Below, in pieces: positions 8,895 to 16,872 of a stretch of DNA of 64,000 nucleotides. This DNA comes from Chloroflexota bacterium (lineage in GTDB: Bacteria > Chloroflexota > Anaerolineae > Anaerolineales > Villigracilaceae). The translations under genes were made by a program, and so were the position numbers. Under the pieces are notes generated by a model. That model searched no databases, was not told the origin of the DNA, and was given only the letters and a program-made list of their open reading frames with translations. The stretch covers positions 62,001 through 126,000 of the forward strand of contig JACAEM010000005.1 in the NCBI GenBank assembly GCA_013388855.1, in the 5' to 3' direction. Positions within the stretch are counted from its first letter, which is position 1, and every line of letters begins with the position of its first letter.

Positions 8895-10262
8895 TCAGCG
8901 TTTGAGGAAGAACGAAGGGTCTCCAGCTTTATCAGTCAGCACTCCATCTTTCATGAGGCCGAGATCCACCATCCACTTTTCGAATTCGGGCGCAGGACGG
9001 AGTTTAAATAACTGGCGTAGCGACGGTGCATCATGGTAGGACGTGCATTGATAGGAGAGCATCGAGTCATCGCCCATCGGCACGCCCATGAAGTAGTTGC
9101 AGCCAGCGGCGGTGAGCATGACTGCGAGGTTCTCGATGGCGTTTTGGTCGGCGCGGGCATGATTGGTGTAGCAGGCGTCACAGCCCATCGGAATGCCTGT
9201 GAGCTTGCCCATGAAATGGTCTTCAAGACCAGCGCGCTGGATCTGGCGCGCGTCGTAGAGATATTCGGGACCGATGAAGCCGACCACGGTGTTGACCTGA
9301 TACGGATGATAGCGCTTCGCCAGTCCGTAGTTACGCGCTTCGAGCGTGAGCTGGTCCCAGCCGTTGTGCGCGTCGGCGGAGAGCGCCGAGCCCTGACCGG
9401 TTTCAAAATACATGAAATTCGGACCCTTGGGGAAGCAATGCTTCTTGGCGAGTTCGTAGGCTTCGTCGAGCAAACCAACCGAGATGCCGAACGAGTCGTT
9501 GCCCTTCTGCGAACCCGCAATGGATTGAAAAACCAACCCAACCGGCGAGCCGGACTGCATACATTTCATCTGCGTGGTGACATGCGCCAGCACGCAGTTC
9601 TGCGTAGGGATGTTCCAGGTCTTGATGACATCATAGGTCATGTCGAGCAGGCGGGAGACCGAGCCGTACGAGTCATCGACAGGATTGATACCGATAACAG
9701 AATCTCCTGAACCATAGGAGAGGCCTTCATAGATTTCCGCACGGATGCCTTCAGGCGAATCCGTCGGGTGGTTGGGCTGATTTCGCGACGAGAGCGTTCC
9801 CGGCGCCCCAATAGTATTGTTGCAATGCGCTGAAACTGGAATTTTCTTCGCGCCGTACATCAGATCGAGGTTGGACATCAACTTTGTAACCGCAGAAACC
9901 ATCTCGGAAGTGAGCCCCGCTGAAACGCGGCGGATCATATCGGATGTAGTGGTGTCGGCGAGAATCCATTCGCGGAACTCGCCCACCGTCCAGTCTTTGA
10001 TCTCGTTATAGATGGTTGGGTCTACGGCATCCTGAATCACTCGGGTGACTTCGTCCTGGTCATACGGCACGGCGGGATTTTCGCGCAGCACCCAGAGCGG
10101 GACTTCCGCCAGCACCAGTTTCGCGGCGACCCGCTCGGCGGCAGTCTCGGCGCCGACTCCTGCAAGACGGTCGCCTGACTTCTCCTCATTGGCTTTCCCC
10201 ATGAGAATGCGGATGTCAGGAAATTCGTAGGTTTTACCGTGCAGTTTGGTTCTCAGGAGCAT
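8895..10262 (-). CDS. eutB: Ethanolamine ammonia-lyase large subunit EutB
   Basis: 455 aa; SSRNQPNHPTDSPEGIRAEIYEGLSYGSGDSVIGINPVDDS, FYFETGQGSALSADAHNG, MGCDACYTNHARADQN. Confidence 0.97.
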   Translation of the reverse strand: MLLRTKLHGKTYEFPDIRILMGKANEEKSGDRLAGVGAETAAERVAAKLVLAEVPLWVLRENPAVPYDQDEVTRVIQDAVDPTIYNEIKDWTVGEFREWILADTTTSDMIRRVSAGLTSEMVSAVTKLMSNLDLMYGAKKIPVSAHCNNTIGAPGTLSSRNQPNHPTDSPEGIRAEIYEGLSYGSGDSVIGINPVDDSYGSVSRLLDMTYDVIKTWNIPTQNCVLAHVTTQMKCMQSGSPVGLVFQSIAGSQKGNDSFGISVGLLDEAYELAKKHCFPKGPNFMYFETGQGSALSADAHNGWDQLTLEARNYGLAKRYHPYQVNTVVGFIGPEYLYDARQIQRAGLEDHFMGKLTGIPMGCDACYTNHARADQNAIENLAVMLTAAGCNYFMGVPMGDDSMLSYQCTSYHDAPSLRQLFKLRPAPEFEKWMVDLGLMKDGVLTDKAGDPSFFLKR

Positions 10263-10333
10263 AATGATTCCTTTTTAACCACGAAGTGTCACAAAGGAGC
10301 ACGAAGTAAAGAAGAAATAAGAAAGAAATCGTG

Positions 10334-11773
10334 CTAATGATAAAAAATCAACGTCTTCACACTCAATGGGACTACACGTCCATCCATGAGCGGGGTACCG
10401 ATGTCAATGTAATCGCCTTCGGACAAGCCGACCTGGTCGATGACCAGCAGGGCACGTGAGGGAGCGAGTCCCTTCACGGTTTGACCGAGCGCTTGGGCAT
10501 AATCTCGTTCAATGATCACAACCAGCGGACGGTCGCTGGGCATGGTATCGGCGAAGTCTTTCAGTCCGCTGGCAAGCTGGGTGAGCAGTTGATAATCCAG
10601 CGACTTGTCCAACTCGATTGCCACGGCAAACGGATCGGTGGTGAGGTTGACGTCCCAGCGGCTGACAGCGTCACTCACGCTCCTCGAAACGGAAGCCGGC
10701 TCGAGCGTGGAAGGAAGCGCCGGTCGGATCACAGGCACGTTCTTCAACGGCAGAATTTCGCGCTCCGCCCAGATCGTCGAACCGGATAACGTCACCGTTT
10801 GTGTGCTGGCCCCCAACACCGTCGCGCGCAAGGTTTCAGAGGGCGGAACGATCGTGTACGTGTTCAGCGCCGGGTGTTTGCGCAGCGACTCCGCCAGCAG
10901 CGGACCGACATCATCGTGGATCGTCACATCGCTGACCGAACTGATCGGAATTGGGTTGTAATAATAATGCCCAATGCCGCCCGAGAACATCAGCACCGAT
11001 CCCTTGCCCGACTCACCCACCGGCGGCGTGAGGTAGATCTTCTGCGCCAATGGTGACGATGTGCCTTCGATGAGTTCAACGGTCATATCTGCCATGCGGT
11101 CGGTAAAGCGGCGTAACTCTTCGAGTGAGGGTGAATCGCCAATTTCCAGTTTCAATCCAATATCGTCAAGGATGTGCCGCGCAGGGCTGGCGATGTGTCT
11201 TACGCGACCCGTTGAATGTTCAATTTCCAAAATCCGTCCACCGTAATTCATCGCCGCCGCGCCGATCAGGTTTCCCGTGCGGAAGGTGGCGCTGTTGGCG
11301 CTGCCGCCGCCGATGTCGATGTTCGTCACGACCGCGTAATTCTTCTGCGAATATTGCGCCGCGCCGGCGCCCTTTCCGGCGATTAAACTTTCAACGTTCG
11401 GTCCGGCAACGCTGACCACGAACTCGCCCGCGAGACCGGATAACGCTCTGAGAATTTCATCGGCGTTCTTTTTCTTGGCGGTCTCACCCGTGATGATGAC
11501 CGCGCCGGTTTCCACCTGACTCGGATCCACGCCCGCTGTGGCATATTCACGCCTCACGATTTCATTCAACCGGTCGGCATCGATTGTCTCGAAATCCTTC
11601 AACGGCGTAAAAACGATCGGGCTTTGATAAATGACCTTGCGGTCGGTAATATTGATCCGGGGGATCTGACCCGGTCGCGAGACATCCTGCAAATTAAGGC
11701 GTGAAAAGACGATCTGTGTGGTAGTGGTACCCACATCCACGCCAACGGAGAGGAGGTCGCGCGCGTCTGCCAT
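10334..11773 (-). CDS. eutA: Ethanolamine ammonia-lyase reactivating factor EutA
   Basis: LLSVGVDVGTTTTQIVFSRL, TGAVIITGETAKKKNADEIL, NIDIGGGSANSATF; adjacent to eutB. Confidence 0.93.
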   Translation of the reverse strand: MADARDLLSVGVDVGTTTTQIVFSRLNLQDVSRPGQIPRINITDRKVIYQSPIVFTPLKDFETIDADRLNEIVRREYATAGVDPSQVETGAVIITGETAKKKNADEILRALSGLAGEFVVSVAGPNVESLIAGKGAGAAQYSQKNYAVVTNIDIGGGSANSATFRTGNLIGAAAMNYGGRILEIEHSTGRVRHIASPARHILDDIGLKLEIGDSPSLEELRRFTDRMADMTVELIEGTSSPLAQKIYLTPPVGESGKGSVLMFSGGIGHYYYNPIPISSVSDVTIHDDVGPLLAESLRKHPALNTYTIVPPSETLRATVLGASTQTVTLSGSTIWAEREILPLKNVPVIRPALPSTLEPASVSRSVSDAVSRWDVNLTTDPFAVAIELDKSLDYQLLTQLASGLKDFADTMPSDRPLVVIIERDYAQALGQTVKGLAPSRALLVIDQVGLSEGDYIDIGTPLMDGRVVPLSVKTLIFYH

Positions 11774-11782
11774 ATAACAAAT

Positions 11783-11871
11783 ATGTCATTGCGAGGAGCG
11801 TTTGTTGCGACGAAGCAATCTCATGATAATACAAGGAGATTACTTCGTCACTTCGTGGCTCGCAATGACAT
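11783..11871. repeat. Intergenic inverted-repeat element (GTCATTGCGAG family)
   Basis: atgtcattgcgagg...cgaagcaatctca...ggagattacttcgtc...gctcgcaatgacat. Confidence 0.85.
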
Positions 11872-11872
11872 G

Positions 11873-12163
11873 CTATTCTTTCCTATACGAAACCTTCCCG
11901 CCCAGTTCGAGCGAGTCGATGACGCCCACGATGACCGCGTCCACAGGCGCGTTTGTCGTCTGGTTGGTATATCGCGCAGACGAACCATCCGTGACCATTA
12001 CCAAGTCGCCGGTCCCCGCACTGACTGTATCTACTGCAATATAAGGCTCACCGGTTGGCTTCCCCGCGGTATCCGCGTTGCGCACGATGAGCAGTTTCCG
12101 CCCCCGTATCACTTCATCCTTGATTGTCGAAATGGTCGAACCGATGACGAGCGCAATCTTCAT
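11873..12163 (-). CDS. eutN: BMC vertex protein EutN/CcmL family
   Basis: MKIALVIGSTISTIKDEVIRGRKLLIVRNAD...AVDTVSAGTGDLVMVTDGSSARYT...VDAVIVGVIDSLEL; start at MKIALVIG rather than the longer ORF start. Confidence 0.93.
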   Translation of the reverse strand: MKIALVIGSTISTIKDEVIRGRKLLIVRNADTAGKPTGEPYIAVDTVSAGTGDLVMVTDGSSARYTNQTTNAPVDAVIVGVIDSLELGGKVSYRKE

Positions 12164-12216
12164 ATCTCTCTCCAGTTTCAACGTCTTCGGCGTACTGGGT
12201 CGAACTTTACCATGAC

Positions 12217-14976
12217 TCACGGTTGTATGACAAGTTTTACAGGCTCCTCTTCATAATCCACTTTCTCGACCCAGCCGCCTGCCAAGTTTAATGCCACATT
12301 CGCTTTCAGCCACCCGACGCGCTTTTCATACAAAACACGCCCGCCCTGTTTTAGTTGCAAAGCCACATTCTTTCGAAATTCCTTCGACCAGAAGCGGAAC
12401 CCATCGAAGCGGACATCCGGACTCAAGACATTTGGACAAATCCATGAGACAGGCGCTTCTGTCTGGATCTCCAGCCTGCTCACGGACCATTGGGCATTTT
12501 CCAGCCACCGCGCCATGGATCGCGCCGACGCCCGCCCCTCCAGCGCCGCCCAATCAGCCGTCTCCACCCCGCGCAGCAGATTCCCCGCTGCAAAGACCCC
12601 CGTCTGTGACGTCCGAAACGCCGCATCCACTTGCGGACCGAGCGACGGCTTCCCTGTTTCCACATCCCCCCTTCTCGCCAATTCATTCTCGGGAATCCAA
12701 TCACCGGTGAAGATAACGGTATCACACTCAATAAACTCAACGTTGCCGGTTATCGAGTCTCTAGTCTCTATCCCTTCCACTCTGGTTTTACCGATAATAT
12801 TCACAACTTTTCTATTCGCCAATATCTTCGCCCGCGCCAGAATATCCGCATAGAAAACTTTGGCTGGCAAAAAGATCGGCAGATACAATTGGTGACTTGG
12901 CAACTCTGTCACTATCCCGGCCACTTTCACACCCGCATGGAGCAGTGTCGTCACCACCGACAAACTGACAGTCTCCGCACCGACGATGACCGCCCTCTTC
13001 CCCACTGGCAAATCATACTCGAACACAAATCGCTGCAACGACCCTGTCGTAAACACCCCTTGCGGACGATGCCCCGGAATTAATCTCGCCGCCCGCGGAC
13101 GCTCCCGCACACCCGTTGCCAGCAACACCGATTTCGCATCGATGGTTCCAATCCCATCCGGGGAGGTGTAACTAAGCGGCACATACCCCCTCTCCTTTCG
13201 GGACGCGTGCCCTTTAGGGTAGAGGGCTGGGGTGAGGGTGGAATCCCATCCAGTGATCGTCATGTTCGTTGCAATCTGAATCCCCGCATCCTCCGCCATC
13301 TCCCGATACTTGCGTGCATACGCTGGACCGGTCATCACGCGATGCAGATCGCGCAACCCAAACCCAATATGCCCGCACAAGCGCGGAATCCCGCCTGCTT
13401 CCGATTCGCGCTCCGCAACAAGAATGTTCCCTATGCCAAGCCGCTTTAATTCCAATGCCGCCGCGAGTCCTGCGGGTCCTGCACCGACGACCAAAACATC
13501 TGCTTGTATCACATCCCTCTGATGGAAAGACCGTTGCGTCCAAACAGTCTCGCCTATTATTATGGAAGACATTCTCCGCCCCCACTGGTCGCTCAGCACT
13601 GCACTGATGGAAGCCGCGCAGTTAAACCCCTGACATCGCCCTTGCATTGCTCGTGTTCGTCTCCGCAGCGCATCCGGTGTTTTCGCAGGAATGGGCGACT
13701 CTATCGCATCGTTCAACTCCCCCAACGATACCCGCTCACAGTGACAAACGATCTTCCCGTACGCTGAATTTTCCGCAATCAACTCTGCACGCTGATATGG
13801 ACGAGGGAACGACTCTCCAATATTTGGCATCTTGATAGGTCTGAATTCCGGCTTGCGTTTCAACTCCACGCCAGCCTCTTTCAACAGAACTATCACATAT
13901 TCCGCGATCCCCAAACTCGCCGAGATCCCCGTAGACCGAATCCCACCGACGCAGATATACCGTTGCTCCGCATGCAGCGCAATCTGATAATCGCTATGCT
14001 CTGTCGCCGCCCGAAGACCGGCATAAGTGGCAGTAATTTCCTCGTTCAACAATCTGGGCAGAATCTTCCTCCCTTTTTCCAGCAATGAACTTAATCCATT
14101 CTCACTTGTGTTCGTGGCGGTCTTATCGGGCAAATCTTCCGCGGTGGGACCGAGCAGCACATTCCCATATACCGTCGGGCTGATCAACACTCCTTTTGTC
14201 GTTGCGGTGGGAACCGGCAACAATACGTGATTGACCAGCCTCCGCGACAATTTGTCGTACACGATTAACTCCCCGCGCCGCGGTGTGACCTTGAAATTGC
14301 CATGCCCGAAAAAGTCATTGATTTCATCCGAATATAACCCTGCGGCATTGATGACCCATCTGGCATATACGGTACCATTATTACTGGAAACCGCATACCG
14401 GTCTGCATTCTGCATTCTGTCTTCTGAACTTCTCTCGATCTTTTCCACCCGAAAATTCACCTTCAACTCGACGCCATTCACTACTGCCTGTGTCGCACAT
14501 GCCAGCGGAATCGTAAACGTACACAAAATCCCCTCACCAGGGACAAACATCCCTCCCAACGCGCCTTCCCTCAGATGCGGCTCACGTTGATAAACCTCCT
14601 CTTTCGAGATCAGGTGAACGTCTGTGACACCATTCGTATGCGCTTTCTCCAACAAAGTGGGAAGCGTATCGAGTTGTTCCTGATTCCAGGCGATCAATAA
14701 CCCGCCGATTCGCTCGAAAGGACTGCCCACCTCTTTCATAAACTCTTCCATCAGCGGATAACTTCTTCGCATCAAGGTCGCTTCGAGCGAGCCGGGTTTC
14801 GCGTCAAAACCGGTATGCCAGATCGCCGTGCTGGCTTTGGAGGTCCCCATACCCACATCGGGATTCGACTCCAGCAGGACGATCTTCAAATCATATCGCG
14901 AGAGTTCCCGCGCAATGGCACAGCCCACCGCCCCTGCGCCGATGATCGCCACGTCAAACAATCGATACGGCTCCAA
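12217..14976 (-). CDS. Fused FAD-dependent oxidoreductase: GlpA-like G3P dehydrogenase + BFD-like [2Fe-2S] segment + second FAD/NAD oxidoreductase
   Basis: Two Rossmann motifs (VAIIGAGAVGCAIARELS and VLVVGAGPAGLAAALELKRL); CHCERVSLGELNDAI...MQGRCQGFNC cysteine motif between them; 919 aa single ORF. Confidence 0.88.
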   Translation of the reverse strand: MEPYRLFDVAIIGAGAVGCAIARELSRYDLKIVLLESNPDVGMGTSKASTAIWHTGFDAKPGSLEATLMRRSYPLMEEFMKEVGSPFERIGGLLIAWNQEQLDTLPTLLEKAHTNGVTDVHLISKEEVYQREPHLREGALGGMFVPGEGILCTFTIPLACATQAVVNGVELKVNFRVEKIERSSEDRMQNADRYAVSSNNGTVYARWVINAAGLYSDEINDFFGHGNFKVTPRRGELIVYDKLSRRLVNHVLLPVPTATTKGVLISPTVYGNVLLGPTAEDLPDKTATNTSENGLSSLLEKGRKILPRLLNEEITATYAGLRAATEHSDYQIALHAEQRYICVGGIRSTGISASLGIAEYVIVLLKEAGVELKRKPEFRPIKMPNIGESFPRPYQRAELIAENSAYGKIVCHCERVSLGELNDAIESPIPAKTPDALRRRTRAMQGRCQGFNCAASISAVLSDQWGRRMSSIIIGETVWTQRSFHQRDVIQADVLVVGAGPAGLAAALELKRLGIGNILVAERESEAGGIPRLCGHIGFGLRDLHRVMTGPAYARKYREMAEDAGIQIATNMTITGWDSTLTPALYPKGHASRKERGYVPLSYTSPDGIGTIDAKSVLLATGVRERPRAARLIPGHRPQGVFTTGSLQRFVFEYDLPVGKRAVIVGAETVSLSVVTTLLHAGVKVAGIVTELPSHQLYLPIFLPAKVFYADILARAKILANRKVVNIIGKTRVEGIETRDSITGNVEFIECDTVIFTGDWIPENELARRGDVETGKPSLGPQVDAAFRTSQTGVFAAGNLLRGVETADWAALEGRASARSMARWLENAQWSVSRLEIQTEAPVSWICPNVLSPDVRFDGFRFWSKEFRKNVALQLKQGGRVLYEKRVGWLKANVALNLAGGWVEKVDYEEEPVKLVIQP

Positions 14977-15276
14977 TTACTTTCCCGCCTCCTGAAGTAC
15001 GAGATTCGCCAACTCTCGTAATCGACTGAAATATGCCAGCTCTTCGCTTTCCAGCATGAGGAGAATTGTATTGAGTTCGAGGACACGTTCGCGCAGGTTT
15101 TGCATTCGATGATAATCAAGCTTTCCATCGCTCAAATACATGCGAACAAAACCCGCGATCTCTGCATCCAAAAAGGATAAATCCATTCCGTTGATTTCTT
15201 TGCCGCCGTACCCTTTTGGAAAGGCAGTCGAGGAATATTGTTCCCACAATGTCAGGATTTCAGAAGGAATCTCCAT
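14977..15276 (-). CDS. Hypothetical 99-aa helical protein
   Basis: Tightly packed ORF between the FAD oxidoreductase and the FGGY kinase, no recognised family. Confidence 0.65.
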   Translation of the reverse strand: MEIPSEILTLWEQYSSTAFPKGYGGKEINGMDLSFLDAEIAGFVRMYLSDGKLDYHRMQNLRERVLELNTILLMLESEELAYFSRLRELANLVLQEAGK

Positions 15277-15285
15277 AAACCTATT

Positions 15286-16749
15286 TTAATCGTGAAACGC
15301 CATCGCCGCCGCCACCGCCTTCCGCCACTGTTCCAACTTCCTTCCTCTTTCTTCCTCCATCATTCTCGGCACATACCTTGTCTCTGCTTTCCAATTCTTC
15401 GATAACTCTTCGAACGAAGTCCCCAGTGCAGACACGCCCGCAAGATTCGCAATTCCAATCGCGGTCGCTTCCAACGCCGCCGACACATGGACTTCCAGAT
15501 TCAGCAAATCCGCGATCATCTGCATGAGGTATGGATTCCCCGAGGGTCCACCATCCACTTTCAGGTGCGGAGGGGTTTGACCGGCATCCTGTGACATGGC
15601 CGTGACCACCTCATAGACGCGGCAGGCGATCCCATCCAGCGTCGCACGGACTATATCATCGGAAGTCGTGCTTCTATTTAATCCGAACATCGCTCCGCGC
15701 ACATCCGTCCGCCAGTGAGGCGCGGCGAGACCCTGCAACGCCGGTACAAACACCACACCGAAATCTGTGGATCGCTGCGCCGCCTCATGACTCGACGGGG
15801 AGTCTGGTACCGCTTTCAAGTTATCTCTCAACCACTGGACAGCGGAACCTGTGACGAAAATCCCGCCATCGAAGGCATACGCGGTATGACCATTGAAATG
15901 CCAGCCGACCGTGGTAAGCAGTCCGTTGTTGGAGAGGCGCGGTTTGTCACCGATATTCATCAAAAGAAAACTGCCCGTGCCAAACGAACACTTCATCTCA
16001 CCGGCGCTGAAACAAGCCTGACCGAACAACGCTGCCTGCTGATCCACCAACATGGCATGGAGAGGGAGCGGCTTGCCGTTGCCAAAATCCACATCGCCAA
16101 CATATCCTGCCGAGGGTCTCACCTCCGCCAACATTCCATGCGGAACATCGAAAAGAGCCAGCTGCTCGTCATCCCATTCGAAACGGTTCATGTCGAACAA
16201 CAGTGTGCGCGATGCCGTGGATGGATCGGTGACGTGCAGTTTTCCCTTCGTCAACGACCAGATGACCCATGTTTCCGTAGTGCCAAACTTCAGCTTGCCC
16301 TCATGTGCCTGCTTCCGAAGTTCAGGGTTGTTCTCGAACACCCACTTGAGTTTGGGGGCGGAGAAATAGCTATCGAGGAGGAGACCCGTTTTTCGCCGGA
16401 GCAGGTCCGGGTCCACGCGGGAGGCGAGGGCGTCACAGACCGATTGCCCGCGCGTATCCTGCCAGACGATGGCAGGGGTCACCGGCTCGCCCGTCTCCGC
16501 GTCCCAGACGATGAAGGTTTCGCCCTGGTTGTCGAATCCGACCGCGGCGATTTCGTATTTATCCAGGAGAGGCGCACACGCCTCCTTGACGGTGCGGACG
16601 ATGTCCGCCGGTTCCTGCTCCACCCAGCCCGCCTGCGGAAAACGCGCCGGCAATTGCGCCGAGTTTTTCTCGATCATCTCGCCTTGTTCATTGACAATGA
16701 CAGCAGTGGTTTGTGTGGTACCCTGGTCTATGCCGAGGAGATATTTCAT
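15286..16749 (-). CDS. Glycerol-kinase-like FGGY kinase
   Basis: LLGIDQGTTQTTAVIV, AGWVEQEP, AIVWQDTRG, KCSFGTGSFLLMNIG, GLAAPHWRTDVRGAMFGL, KVDGGPSGNPYLMQ. Confidence 0.88.
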   Translation of the reverse strand: MKYLLGIDQGTTQTTAVIVNEQGEMIEKNSAQLPARFPQAGWVEQEPADIVRTVKEACAPLLDKYEIAAVGFDNQGETFIVWDAETGEPVTPAIVWQDTRGQSVCDALASRVDPDLLRRKTGLLLDSYFSAPKLKWVFENNPELRKQAHEGKLKFGTTETWVIWSLTKGKLHVTDPSTASRTLLFDMNRFEWDDEQLALFDVPHGMLAEVRPSAGYVGDVDFGNGKPLPLHAMLVDQQAALFGQACFSAGEMKCSFGTGSFLLMNIGDKPRLSNNGLLTTVGWHFNGHTAYAFDGGIFVTGSAVQWLRDNLKAVPDSPSSHEAAQRSTDFGVVFVPALQGLAAPHWRTDVRGAMFGLNRSTTSDDIVRATLDGIACRVYEVVTAMSQDAGQTPPHLKVDGGPSGNPYLMQMIADLLNLEVHVSAALEATAIGIANLAGVSALGTSFEELSKNWKAETRYVPRMMEEERGRKLEQWRKAVAAAMAFHD

Positions 16750-16795
16750 AACCGCTCCAGTATGACAATTTAAATTTGTCGTATAAACAAAAAGA

Positions 16796-16849
16796 GATTG
16801 GGGAGTAGAGATTGGTTTTCGCCAACCTGTTACTCTCCAACCTCCAATT
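16796..16849. repeat. Imperfect inverted repeat between permease and kinase genes
   Basis: gattggggagtagagattggt-tttc-gccaacctgttactctccaacctccaat. Confidence 0.45.
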
Positions 16850-16872
16850 ACTGATTACTCGCTATTTATTGA

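Noticed and set aside
10271-10310. ACGAAGT...ACGAAGT repeat between eutB and eutA as another hairpin element
   Set aside because: Only a short direct repeat with no inverted-repeat arms; at most a degraded fragment
2488-11871. Repeats as a CRISPR array
   Set aside because: The copies are single, separated by whole genes, variable and internally palindromic; no regular spacers or cas genes
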